Assembly (NCBI RefSeq): GCF_022581195.2
Contig: NC_061455.1
Span: 5,204,120 to 5,268,119 of the forward strand
Source of the DNA: Helicoverpa zea
Taxonomy: Eukaryota; Arthropoda; Insecta; Lepidoptera; Noctuidae
Direction: 5' to 3'
DNA: 64,000 nucleotides
The notes under the pieces are model-generated. The model saw only the letters and a program-made list of their open reading frames with translations. It ran no database searches and was not told the DNA's origin. How positions within the stretch are numbered: the first letter of the stretch is position 1; the number at the start of each line of letters is the position of its first letter. Positions 19,428-31,950 of the stretch are shown here, in pieces. The translations under genes were made by a program, and so were the position numbers.

Positions 19428-20586
19428 GAGTGCTGCAACGATGAGAATGATTCAACGGAATTTGAATATAAAACAAAATAATGACAAAAGCCAGTTCAAA
19501 ATAATTTGACGTGTGATAAGAACGAAAAAAAAGTATGCAGAGAAGAATTGAAGAATGATATCAACTGGATTTATTTATGCAGCGTCATATATAAACCCAG
19601 GATAGGATATAAGTTTGTCTAATATAAAAAAAAAAATACAAAATTATATTTTTCATTTTTTATTTAAACTGACATTCAAATCAAGTCAACAACAAAATAT
19701 ATAATATCATAAATGTCCTGCATTTAAATTAAAATATAACATTGTTCCCTTAAGTACCGATTGAACACTAATAAATTACTAAAACTATAGAAAGTGTGAT
19801 GTTATACTTATATAATGTAACTTTATAACTTTTGTAAAGTTCTGTTCGATGCTATCTTAAAAATACATATACATATGTATATTATATGCCTATATTATAT
19901 ATTATTGTGCGTTGCTACTTATAACATTGAATGTGTTATTATTTTTAGGCTCTTTATAATTTATTTTCTATAAATATTTTGTTTGAAACTATAACTAAGG
20001 ACTATGTGAGTAGGATTTAGGTAATTTACTTTTTGATTACATTCTGAAAATGTCTCAAAATTACAGTCGGTGAATAAGATATGTATAAAATAAAAAGTGT
20101 GTAAGTATCTAATATGGTATGGGTTGGTTTTTAGTATATTTTACAGCTTTTATGGATGGTTAAGTACTTTTTGACAAATAAAATATATATTTTTTTTTAT
20201 ATGTAACACCTAAAATAACAGAACACTAAACTTGCTGATATTAGGTACACATAAAGTTTTACACCATTCAAAAAACCCTTGATTTCACCCTTGTCTTAAA
20301 AATAAAAATACTATGTGATAAAGATTCTATGTACTTTTATGACATACTGCACCTATTTTATATTTGATTTACACAACTTCAAAATTAAATTACAAAAGAA
20401 CAACACATTTGCTTTTTTTCTACAAAATAGTTGTGTATGTGATGTTTAGTTAATTTAAAGTACTTTATGCTCTAACGATTTTTAACACACTTTTTAAGTA
20501 TTTTGTATCGAATTTATATGGAGAAATACCGTACTACGTTAGCATATGTTTCATATTTGTTAACGACATTACTATAAAGATCTTAT

Positions 20587-20822
20587 CGACGCCTTAGAGT
20601 GAAAACCTCGTAAGTGCAAGAGATAACTTTTCAGGATAAGGATTGGTATTCGATATTTTTTACGATTATCTTCCAAGAAATGCAATAAAAAAATATTGAG
20701 AAAAAATGCATTTTTCAGGATAAGGATTAGTATTCCATATTTTTTACGATTATCTTCCAAGAAATGCAATAAAAAAATATTGAGAAAAAATGCATTTCCG
20801 AGGTTTTCATTCTAAGACGACG
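20587..20822. mobile_element. 236-bp MITE with 24-bp inverted termini and internal duplication
   Basis: Left end CGACGCCTTAGAGTGAAAAC and right end (reverse) CGTCGTCTTAGAATGAAAAC agree at 21 of 24 positions. The flanks carry TTAT on both sides (20583-20586 and 20823-20826). The interior is two 84-base direct repeats starting TTTTCAGGATAAGGATT at 20628 and 20712. No coding capacity. Confidence 0.75.
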
Positions 20823-20990
20823 TTATGCAGTATCTAGTAGTAATTCTTATTGGTTTTGTAAAGGTACAACAACATTTTTGTGTGTTTTTTAGTATAAAAT
20901 ATCCGACACCAATTTGAGTATCGTTCTTTACATCTAGGTACTTTTAAAGAGTTTTTCTTACTAGTAAATAAATCTTAAATGTTATTATTA

Positions 20991-23900
20991 TTATTTTTTA
21001 ACGGAATTCTTTTTGCTCTTCGGGTAAAGTCCATCCATTCCTTTCCCGAATGGTGTTTCGGAGTTTGTCGTCAAATAATATGATCCTTGGGCACTGGAAT
21101 AAAAATATAATAAATATTAAGTATTTGAATTTTTATCTTAACTTAATTTAAAACCTAAAACATATGAACGATTTTTTTAATCTCCTCAAAGACACAAGCA
21201 CAGCCACGGGCAAAAAAATCTTACTGCAATTATTTTTGAACAAATCAATTAATCTAGACGGCATACACATAGTACGGTAGACTGCACATTAGTGGTAACT
21301 GTCATGCACCTTAACTCAATAGTAATAAGTACGATTTTCCTATGAAACTGTAACCACAGACCTAAAATTGACTGTACCTAGGTACCTGTTTTCTCTATTT
21401 CATTATACCCAAAACACACGTTCAAAAATAAATGAAGCCATTAATAATAAAAATCCCAATAGAGAACCTCCTCCACTTTGGGAAATGGGTAAAAAATAAC
21501 AATAATTTACCTAGTATCACAGTTGAAGCCCATGTAAACCATCCCTTCTTCTGGGTTGGCATTTTCTCTAAACTTATGGTAAGATTCGGCAGGTGAGGCT
21601 GGAAATGCCTCTGGATTTATTACTGATTCCGCGAAGAACCGCCATGACCGCCAATGACTGCAGAGGTCTGAAAATATCAGAAAAAAAATTTGGTAATTAC
21701 AGAAAAATAAAGTTTTGCTGAGACATGTCTCTGCCCAAGTCTGACTATCGTAATTCCTCACGGAGGTGAGAGACATAGCCATAGCCGGTGCTAAGTTAAT
21801 ATGGTTCTTGTGCTTTTGCTACTATGGTTTGTTTTTGAAAGTGCTACAAGTTAAAGACATGTTTTATCCCACCACCTTTGTATCTTAATCACAATAACTT
21901 CACCATATTTGTGATATGCACCTATTATTTGTTTTAGCGCAAAAGTCATGTCTATTTTTCGATGACCTGTACCTATTAATTCATGAGACAGTGCAAGAGA
22001 GATCTTCCTTCTTCCAAAACTTATAGCGTGTCTTAATACGCTCCTGAACCACCTTTTTCTTATTTTTTAAGTATTAAGCTTAGGAACATCACACCACATG
22101 AAGTAAATGTTGAAATTCTACCTACTCTTCATCCGTCTAGCGTTTTTCCGCGAACGTTTTCCTCGTCTCTCAGTGTTACCAGATGGAGCTGAATATTTTT
22201 TTACAATTTAGGATAAATGTCTAGAACAATTTCACGAATGACGATACACGTAATAAGGCAATATTTAGATTGAAAGAATAATTAGATAAATCGACTAAGC
22301 TGAATAAATGGAAGATGGACAAGCAACACTTAAGCATAGATATTGCGAAAGAATAATTAACATAATAAATTATAAAATGCTGTTAGTAACTTCTGAATAA
22401 AGAAGCAACACACGTGGTTGACGCTAGAAGTCGGCAATATACTTTATTTAAGCAGAGTAATGAGAATGATAGAAGCAGAATTCTGTGGTTAGCTGGCACT
22501 CAACGAACTCAAGGATTAGAACAAACTAAATCAATGTACACAAGTTTATGAACTTACTATCATCGGAGAGAGGTATAGGTGCAAATCTGGGGCATCCTGG
22601 CTGTATGCTCTTCCCCCCATTGGGCCAGAAGTCAGCAGTACCAGTTCTGACGGGTGCGCCATAACCACCAGCGTCGGTATGTATGACATCCACGAACTCT
22701 GCATCCTTGGCATTCACGTGCTCCATCACCACTCCGTCAGGGTAGAAGGCTGGAAAAGCGGGATCGAGTGCTGTTAATCTGAAATGTTTGTAGGCTGATG
22801 TTAACTCGGGAGATAAGGTGTAAGGGGGTAAATATTGAGGTCATTGACATTGGTTTTTGGGCTTTACAGATAGGGTGACACTAATTAGCTTATTTTTGTA
22901 AAGAAGGGGTCCTTCATACATAAGGCCCTTTCCATGAAAATATTGATAACTGAAGCTCCATATCCGTTGCTTAAAGCTCATAACTATTAATGATATCACT
23001 CATTGGCATCATCATGTCAGCTATAAGACGTCCTGTCGTTTACTGCTAAATGAAGGCCCCCCTTATAAGTGTATCCCTATTATCACTGAAATCCCTATTA
23101 AGATAGAATGTGAAGACTAATTACGTACCTTTTAACTACTTTATTGTATTTGGTTTTAAGTTCCCTCGCAGTGTATCCAGCTACGTGGCTTCCTAGAGAA
23201 TGGCCTATGACGTGGAATTTTTCTAACAGAAGTCCAGAGTCTAATAATTTGTTAAGTTGCTCAGCTGCCGCCATTCCGACCTGGAAACGAAATTATCAAA
23301 TTATAAGTTTAAACACAAACCCAAAGTCTTTGGCCACTGACCTACTATAAAAAACACGAATTTAATTACAGTTCCTACAAACAATCACACTAAATTAGTA
23401 TTTAGTAATATCAAAGGCATGGCATATTAATGAAGGTCACGCTTGTTATCCACAAGCCATCACCTTTGGGTGTAGGTCTAAATTATTCATGTAGTAAATT
23501 AATATATTTACTTGTTTAGAAAAACAAAACAACACGTCGATTGAATACGCATAAGATGGTAAGAAAATTCCGCTATGATATCATCAGTGATTTTTTAGGT
23601 CAAGTCTATAATAAGATTCGTATCCTAATCTTAACTATCTGAAAATAGTTTTGGGAAGGTTATCGAACACAAATGGAATTTTTAAATTGACACATCTCAT
23701 TCATGACATCTTGTACGACCAACTGTTTATAATATTGCGTTACAAATTATATAATATAGGTTTAAAATTTCATTTTTAAGTACAAAATTATTCTTTTGGC
23801 ATCTAAATCTGAAAGCTGTCAATTTCCATCGCCAAAACTGTGTATGTGCCTATAAAACGATTAATACACAACATTTTTAACTGCAATAAAGAGAGGCATT

Positions 23901-26900
23901 TGCCTTTGCCAATTCCATACAAGATAAATATTGAAGCTATTTATGTTAATATATAAATGCGTGGGTTATTATTATCATTATATGGGCCATTGAAATATAT
24001 GAATATGTAAATGCGTAGGTTTTTCTATATGTTATCTTACCTTCTTCGTGTTCCGCGCGGCATTGACTAGGTATGAACCGTGGGCCATGTTGGACCAGTC
24101 CAATAATATCACGTTTGTACCCGGTCTGGCTTCCAAGTACGAGCTCACCATGACCTGGAAATAGCAATGGATAAATTAAATATATTATTACTATACAATT
24201 TTGCGTATTAAGCTTGAATTTTGTAGCTACTTAATTGGGATAAATTGAGGAGGATATTGCATACTAGACTATAAGTAATCTGTGATAATACTGCATAGTT
24301 GGGGATCGAATTTACGACCTCTCGACTTTGAAGCCAACACCATAGCCCTTAAGTTATATTCGCTGAAGTTGCCAATAGAAGTCTTAACTAATAATCAGAG
24401 ATCATAAAAACAGCATTACCTTTAGAGTATGATGGCATTGTTTTGTTTACACCTATAAAATTACCTAGGTATAGAAAAAAAAACAGATTTTTATTGTTGA
24501 CTAATGGCATTTTAATAGTGGCCTGAAGCATATATTTTGCCATAAATCACACCGCTTTTCGATGGTTTATTGCCATGAATTAGATAATGTTGAAAAAACA
24601 TAAAACAGCTGACAACTGAAGCTCATATTGCCTGTATGTAGGTAAATGGTTTTAACCCTAACATATTCAATGGCTTAAACTTGGTTAATATATCGACGAC
24701 TCAAGCAATAGGTAGTTATATTTGTATAAACACGATATCTCAATGATCAACCCTTCCGTGATTGTGCAACCTTATCCCATCCCATGGCACCAGATAGCGT
24801 AATTAATGGACGACAGATGTCTTCCTGGTGAAGGGTTAATGGCGAGATAACACAGAACGCGTAGGAAATGTCTTAAGGAATCGGTCTTTTAGACAATAGT
24901 GATAAACACAATGATACATTCTTATAGCAAAAACAATAAAATGAAAATGGCAATAAGGACATTTTATTTCATACTGGCTTCCGCCCGCGGTTTCCCCCGC
25001 GTCGAGTTCGGTTATGTCGTGTTTCCAAAGAACACTTCAAAAGTCCGGGATAAAAACTATCCTATGTTCTTTCTCAAGGTCAACCCTATCTCTGTACCAA
25101 ATTTTATTAAAATTTGTTCAGTGGTTTAGACGTGAAAGCGTAACAGACAGACAGTTACTTTCGCATTTATAATATTAGTAGAGATTTACATGAAATTTGA
25201 AATCTCTATTTCTCTGTTTCGTTAATTAGTAATAAGTAATGCACACTCATAACTAATATGTGTCATAGACGGAGACTGGTTTATTAACTTCAAGTTTCTT
25301 AGGTTAGAAATCTGCAGCCCTACCCCAGAAACATGAAAAATATAACAACTCTTGGCAGTCGGGTAAAAGGAAGTCGACCAAACCTGCCTCTGTATCACAG
25401 TCTACATGAATCGATGCAGCTAAATCATTCATAAAATATTTTGTATGCAATACGTAAAGTGCCGCGGTTGCACATCTCGGAATGCACTGTATGAATCATA
25501 AGAACGTGAATGTTAAAATGTAACCAGTAAAATGGAATTTAAGTACGTGTCTGTACGGAAAATATTTTAACTGATATTATTAGTAGTGATAAATCACGTG
25601 AAAATATAAATAGCAGTTCGCTTATTTACCCATTAACTGCTATTTATATTGAATTCGCAGAAAACATCTTTAGCTAAATAGTTAAAGATGCTAAATAGCT
25701 GAAGATGTTTCCTGAATTTCTGAAGTTCCGAATTCATATGCGACCTGCAGTAACTACTCCCATACCCGTGAATGAAGTCTATCTCAATTAATCGACTTAG
25801 GTAGTCTAGTGAAAGAACGTTTCAGTTCGGACTAAATAGTTTTTGTGATTAGCGCATTCAACTGTCGAAGTTTTATACAAAAAATATCTAAGTAATCATT
25901 TTGTTCTCCATGGTAAGTGAAGATAGTTATGCCTAATATTCGCTGTTAATTTTGTAAATAGATATGCTTTGTTTAAGCAGATTGATCAATCTTTAGCCTA
26001 ACAATCTGGGTACCTAACTATAAATCACATTAGAATATTTTTAGAATGAATTGGGCTGAATGCGAAGAACTCTCAAAATACATTGCAATCAACACGGAGC
26101 AATTTAATTAGTAGATTACGGCAGGATTGCTCATAAATTAGTATTAATTAAACGGCTTTTGGCGTGCTCGGTTTAACGGTATTCCGCTGCTAACCAAACT
26201 ATTCATCATAGAGAAGATAAATTCATAACATAAATAGGTACATAGGTATTTAGATCGCGATGTTTGCGTTTGAGCAAAACCATAACGTTTCTGCTTACTA
26301 TGTATGATTTATGGTGGTTGATGGTCTGTTTCCTAATATATTAACGTTGGCTACTTTGAAATTAGATACTGATTTAATGCATCGAGTATGTAGCAAAGCA
26401 ACTAGCAGTCTTTGATTTAATGCGACTAAACTGCAATCAATGAAAGAAAGTGTAGGAAATTTAAAACTGAAAATAGGAGCATATAGCTGAGATATATAAT
26501 TTAAACGTTGCGGAGCTCAGATCTTTCCTATGTTTATGTTTTTAGGTGAAAATCTGTCTTTTTAATGCATAATTACTACTCGATATTCCACAACCCAAGG
26601 GACAACATCCCACCCAGAGAAAAATAAGTTTTAGATATCGGTTTTTAAACTGATTATACAGTTATTCAGGTGTCCTTACCTGGATACTCTCCTGCTGGGC
26701 GACTTCAATGAACCCGTGGATGTAGAAGACGGTTGGGTTGCTCTTGTCGAAGCCTTTGATTTCGAACAGCCGACTGGCTTGGCTGAGGGGAATGTCCACG
26801 TAATCGTCCACTGTTTGTCTGAAAAAGAAAAAAAGAGTTTTATTTGTTTATGCATGTCATTTCTATAGCAATCTAGGCTACAATTTTCTTTCTTTCCAAA

Positions 26901-28939
26901 AAAATATTTTTCAATTTATGCTGTAATATTAATAATCTACTTAATGTGTAGGTACGCGACAAAAAATAGCTGTTTGTAACTATAATATCAAGACGAATAG
27001 CTGTTTGTAACTATAATATCAAGACGAATACTTTCTAACAGTAGATTTACAAACAACAAGTAAACAAAATATGCCTGATTGCTGGTGGAATCTCATCATC
27101 ATGTAAGTACAACCTTTTGACACCTACGGACATGAACAATTACAATAGGTTCGTGCAGAATTTAAATATCGACGCAGATGGGAAACGAATATTTTATCTT
27201 AAAAATTCAGTCACGTTCGGTTACATTTACAGTTGACGGTTCGTGTTTGGCCTACGGATCTAGTCCAAGTGCGTTTCATTCAATTCATAATGCGTTTTCC
27301 CTGTATCTGATAGCCTTACTGTTTTAGGGTGCGTTTAGAGCAAACAAAAAAAGAGCATTCCTTCCTGGTCCATTTGAGCACAGGCACATAGATCAATATG
27401 AAGATGAATGGTAGTGCGCACATTACGAAGACCATATACTTAGCCGGTATCAGACCGACTGAAACTGATAGGAATCAAGATTTTCTTTTTTAAAAGTTTT
27501 GCCATCCATCGAGTATACTGTCTTCCGATTGTTAAGTCTACAGTGTGCTCGTAGGCCAACTTTGAAAATGCTTGAATCAAACGTACACAGAACTAGTCTA
27601 TTTATTCACAGCATTTAAGCATTCTTTCTCTATAAGAACTTCCTTATAAACAGGTACAGCCTTCTCTATTTCCAGAATGGTTTTGGTTTGAATGTACCCT
27701 TACTGCCTTACATAGAACTGTTTGCATTGACTAGATCGCGTGACAAACAGTAATACACAGCGTTTTCCAATAAGCATTCAATTTTCCTTTACCGACTTAT
27801 TGGCACCGAGTCATGATTACATTTTCTTTTTCTATCGGACTTATGGTTATGCTAAGCTATATTGTCTCTTCTTTTATTTGAACACTGTTCTAAACGGAAA
27901 ATATTTAGTAAGATTGTTAGGGTTTCATAGGATTATTTTAACGCGTTTCATAACTGCTTCGTGCTCCCACACAAAATGTAATCTTTTCCATGTTTGAAAC
28001 AGATTGAGGAGTCGTGGTGGCCTAGTGGGTAAAGGACCAACCACTCAAGTATGAGGGCGCGGGTTCGATCCCAGGTCAGGCAAGTACCAATGCAACTTTT
28101 CTAAGTTTGTATGTACTTTCTAAGTATATCTTAGACACCACTGACTGTGTTTCGGATGGCACGTTAAACTGTAGGTCTCGGCTGTCATTGAACATCCTTG
28201 GCAGTCGTTACGGGTAGTCAGAAGCCAGTAAGTCTGACACCAGTCTAACCAAGGGGTATCGGGTTGCCCGGGTAACTGGGTTGAGGAGGTCAGATAGGCA
28301 GTCGCTTCTTGTAAAGCACTGGTACTCAGCTGAATCCGGTTAGACTGAAAAGCCGACCCCAACATGATTGGGAAAAAGGCTCGGAGGATGATGTTTGAAA
28401 CAGATTGAATTTCTTTCGTTATTAGAGGTATGAGATTAGCGAGTTCAAACAAACAAACTTACCCATTATAATATCTCAAATAAATGTCTTCAACTCGATT
28501 TGTTCTGTCCGGCAATATTCCTGAAACAAAAAATAAATAGATTTAGAGTTGCGTAAAATATTTGAAATTCCTCGAAAGTAGGTCAATATCTAATAACATT
28601 CTCGAACATCGTTCTTAAACTTTTGTTCTACATTTTGGCGTTTTATAATTTACAAAATACAAGTCGAAATACTTTTGAGAAGTTGGAAGAAAAATGTCAT
28701 TCGATTGAATTGGCCTTAAAACATAAGTACGTAGTAATTCGAAAAAAAAAACTTTTTCAATCACTTTTCAATAGTAAAGTTATTGAAAATGTTTTTTTTT
28801 TTATGCGTTATCGAGAAATCTGATTATTACCAGGATTGGTGCCGATAAAATCTACAGTGCCGGCAACATTACCGCCAGCTAGTATTTCCGTCGCACTGAA
28901 CAATATTAAAAATAAATAAGCGATATTCCTAGAAAACAT
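20991..28939 (-). CDS. Secreted neutral lipase, pancreatic-lipase family, 350 aa, eight exons
   Basis: Exons in order: 28831-28939, 28463-28520, 26680-26818, 24041-24154, 23129-23280, 22558-22778, 21511-21667, 20991-21093. All junctions are GT-AG and all phases close. Likely hydrolyses acylglycerols or phospholipids in the gut lumen or haemolymph. Signal peptide about residues 1-21 (cut after EILA). Then the lipase domain: FYIHGF around the oxyanion hole, nucleophile elbow GHSLGSH (Ser168), LDPAFPAF (Asp196), DVIHTDAG, and CSHWRSW (His269). The Asp-His spacing of 73 against about 87 in pancreatic lipase implies a short lid, common in insect members and in phospholipase A1 relatives. There is no C-terminal PLAT domain, as usual in insects. 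The product ends with a basic KSKKNSVKK tail. Specificity cannot be read from sequence. Confidence 0.93.
22985..23078 (-). repeat. Relic of an RTE-tail repeat in the lipase gene
   Basis: GGCATCATCATGTCAGC, AAGACGTCCTGTCG and GAAGGCCCCCC match in order the better copy at 41873-41990. It lies in the intron between lipase exons 5 and 6. Confidence 0.55.
24976..25190 (+). repeat. Dispersed lepidopteran repeat ('CCCGCGG' family)
   Basis: Begins CTTCCGCCCGCGGTTTCCCC and passes through GGGATAAAAACTATCCTATG and AAATTTTATTAAAATTTGTTC to ACAGACAGACAG and a TTCGCATTTATAATATTAGTAG end. Lies in the 2.5-kb lipase intron 3, antisense to the gene. A shorter relative is at 1440-1605. Confidence 0.8.
26967..27035 (+). 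repeat. Two-copy 34-bp tandem repeat in the lipase intron
   Basis: The unit AATAGCTGTTTGTAACTATA... to CAAGACG is repeated head to tail without mismatch. The same motif (TAGCTGTTTGTAACTA, then ATATCAAGACGAC) lies near the right end of the 7519-9501 element at about 9330, so this is probably a transposon-end remnant. Confidence 0.85.
28008..28391 (+). mobile_element. Full-length tRNA-derived SINE in lipase intron 2
   Basis: Same family as 9734-10122, more than 95 percent alike by eye, with intact A and B boxes. A 17-base target duplication (TGTTTGAAACAGATTGA) lies at 27991-28007 and 28392-28408. Orientation is antisense to the lipase and it is clear of both splice sites. The open frame on the minus strand is an artefact. 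Confidence 0.92.
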
Positions 28940-28999
28940 TGTACGTTTCCACTGCGGCCTATTTTTATCAGCAATTCTATAGAATTTTCTTTCACCACT

Positions 29000-31460
29000 G
29001 AGGATTAAAGTTTTCAACAATAATTAAGTTTTTTCTGGAACTGAAGCTATTTTTAACGCACTGTGAAAATTGTATAGGAACTGAAATGATAATGGCAAGT
29101 TCCCACAGTTATATACATGCGAAACTCAATTTGAATAAATAACAATGCAATTTTGTTTCAATATTTATGCTGAATTATATTGCAATTTACTTCAATTGAC
29201 AGCACGCAAAGGTACCTTAGAGAATGAAAGATATGTTCATTTCTTGTTTATTGGACTAATCTTTGATCGTTTGAGATTGCTTACGGGAACGTCAGTTGGT
29301 AGCTACTGAAATGACTGAAGGTAAACAGTCGTGGATTATGATATTCTGGTTTTGTAGTTACTACCGTCGGCTTTGGATGAAGTTATTTTTGATTTTATGT
29401 CACATTTTGCCTTGGAGGTACAAATATATGTGATTGTAGTGCAGAAGGTATGATCAAACTGCGGAAGACGGAAAGATAGCTAGAGATGCACATAGGGATG
29501 GTAGGACAAGCATCTTCTTGTAAGTCAAGCAACGTACGGTAGGCGTGATCCAGACGACCAGTTCTTAGGAGTTTTTGCGTTATGATATCTCCGCTAGTCA
29601 TTGTGTTCTCCAACAACAATCAAACTGATTAGTTTCCCGTCTATGAACTTTTAACAAATACTTAATTAAAAGTAGTTTCTATTTAATAATAAAACAATGA
29701 AAGTAGCTATTTAATTGCATAATTTACATGGTATCAAAAAATTGTTTTCTTAGTTTTAATAGACCATTGTTTGCCGATATTTTATGACTAAAATATGTTA
29801 AACTCAATTTTCCTTCATGACTTCGTCGTAATTCATCACATCAGTAACAACAGGTGTGTTACATTAACAAAGTTACTTTTATAGCTGCGCTTATTTTAGG
29901 TTTCATTTGGAAATGGATTTGACTGTATTGAACTGACTGACTACCAGTTGTATATGAAAATCGAAATGTCTGGAATTTCCCTTTAAACAATGACAAATGA
30001 AGGGTATTTTTTTTACAGTGGCCTAGAAAATCATTACGCAATAAAAATGGTTTTAAAAGTTTTCTCTTAAAATAGGAACTAATTTAAGTGTATACCTGTT
30101 TACGTAAAACGTGAAAAACTAATTGGTTTATGCAAATATCCGTGGAGTGCACTTGGAGAGGCCTATGTCCAGCAGTGGACTGCGATAGGCTGATGATGAT
30201 GATAATGATGAAATATCCGTGGCGTCACGTTTGAAAATAAGCCCAGTAAACATTACTTCTACTTTTCCTACCGCAATCAAACTTTAGGTACCTACAAATA
30301 AAAATATTGACGTGTAAACATACCCTTAACACACGCATAGAGTGCACTTATATGAAGAGGCGTGTTGACGCGATACCGCGACCCGGGTAAGGAGCAGCTG
30401 ACCCGGATATCATCGTAAAAAATTCATGAATCTTCACCATTGATGTTACTACTACTAAACGGCTGTTTATTGCGCTGTTGTTTTTTTTTTAATGGAAATC
30501 TGTGTTTTTTGTTAAGACCTATTTTCTGTTTATGTAAGTTGTATCTATTTAACAAAGGTGCTGAAGAATGCTAATTTATTTAGATATAGTGCGCAGGGTT
30601 TCGACCGAAATATGTATAGTACCTACTCTTGTATTTCTTGTATTAACACATTGCAGCTACATTATTGATTGTCACAAACAAAAGTGCAATTGAAACGGCA
30701 AATATCGATTTTCCTACATTAGGTGCTATATTGCTTACTTATATATATTTTTTTTTGTTTAGAATGAGATATTATTCATTAAGACTAAATATGCTCATAA
30801 TTACCTATATGGTCATAGTTTTTGAGTATATATGTATATTCAAAGAAAACATTTCTGTCATTTATAGTTTCTTTCACATTAAAACTTAAGGTAATTACTG
30901 TTTTATGGTTTAGCGATAATAACACATATGGGAATGGGAACAATACAGCTGAAAGGAAGTAGTTGAATATTTAAAATACTTACTTCAAGTTGAGGCGAGC
31001 TAGACAATAGACTTTGACATCCGTACTGAAATAGATCATCTAATTACTAGGGTGGTTTTCAATAATGGGTTCTTTGTAAGTTTGACATTTATAAAATACG
31101 GACTGAGTTACTACTGAGTTACAAAAAGTTAGATATTCTTCATAGAGATTTGATTTGAAATTATTTTGGTATATCAATACTAAAATTTAATATTTGAAGT
31201 TGGTACTTAGGTATGTACAGGTATAAATATTTTTGCGTTTCAGAAAACTGAAGTGGTTGTTTTGGTGCTCTTGATGTCTTTTAGACCATATAGACTATAA
31301 TCGTACCATAAAAATACCTAAACGGACTTAAATTCAAAATCTCTTGTACTTTAGAAAAACTTCTATAATCATACAATGTAAGAAACTTTGCAACCGGAAG
31401 CTAGATACGAGTAAAATATATGTAGGTATGTAGAGGCCAAATATTAATACTTACTGAAAC
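29000..31460. other. Upstream region of the lipase; no second gene seen
   Basis: AT-rich DNA upstream of the lipase start on the minus strand, where its promoter should lie. 30150-30215 is an RTE-tail relic (GGCCTATGTCCAGCAGTGGAC, then GATGATGAT). A short GC-rich patch sits near 30360-30415 (CGCGACCCGGG). Open frames of 60-75 codons here have no coding character. Confidence 0.5.
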
Positions 31461-31463
31461 TAT

Positions 31464-31610
31464 TACCGTCTTACCACAAAAACTTTTAAACGTCAGTTTA
31501 TGCCTTGTCTAAAAAAATGTCAAATTATGACGTTGACATATGGTTCATTTTGCAGCCAAAATTTTATTAGACAAGTGTAAAACAGGGTTTAAAGTTTTTG
31601 TAGTAAGGCC
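31464..31610 (-). mobile_element. 147-bp fold-back MITE, single copy
   Basis: Reverse-orientation copy of the element found twice at 54806-55100. Ends read TTACCACAAAAACTTTTAAAC and, in reverse, TTACTACAAAAACTTTAAAC, an inverted repeat of about 20 bases. The inner TGTCTAA and TTAGACA pair also folds. No coding capacity. Confidence 0.75.
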
Positions 31611-31845
31611 CATAACGTTCGCAAACATGGTCATAAAAATACTTTAATTTAATAGAGTGTGTGTTGCTAATAAAGTGATCGTAGATAGGTATTACGCGAT
31701 AGGAATCAATGAGCATTACGAAATTAAGGCCGATTTGCACGGTACCTACTTTATATATTTCTGCCCGATGTACATACAGTACTTTTCAGTGTACATATTT
31801 TTAGATCGCTTTATCCACTGCATATAAAACATTATAAGTGAGATA

Positions 31846-31928
31846 AAAAAGTTGTAAAGCACAGGTACCTAGCTGCATTTGGTTAGACTGGAAGCTGACC
31901 CCAAGAAAAGGCTCGGGAGGAGATGATG
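31846..31928 (+). mobile_element. 5'-truncated SINE (83 bp) with 22-bp target duplication
   Basis: Only the 3' end of the SINE family remains (GTAAAGCACAGGTACCTAGC to GGCTCGGGAGG and the GAT tail). A 22-base perfect direct repeat beginning ATAAAACATTATAAG lies at 31824-31845 and 31929-31950, proving a discrete insertion. Confidence 0.88.
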
Positions 31929-31950
31929 ATAAAACATTATAAGTGAGATA

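Larger units (their letters stand above)
16170..20500 (+). repeat. Segmental duplication, unit B (genes S4B and S5B)
   Basis: Compact partner of unit A, in the same orientation and order. The left join is visible from GAGGCTTGGAACATAATAG, and the right end fades after about 20450. B-specific inserts are an RTE-type LINE end (about 17700-18122) and small repeat pieces at 16556-16842, 18275-18450 and 18842-18950. Confidence 0.85.

Noticed and set aside
24290..24360. tRNA-like text (GGGGATCGAATTTACGACC) in the lipase intron
   Set aside because: It hints at an old SINE but no A box, body or tail could be matched to support a call.
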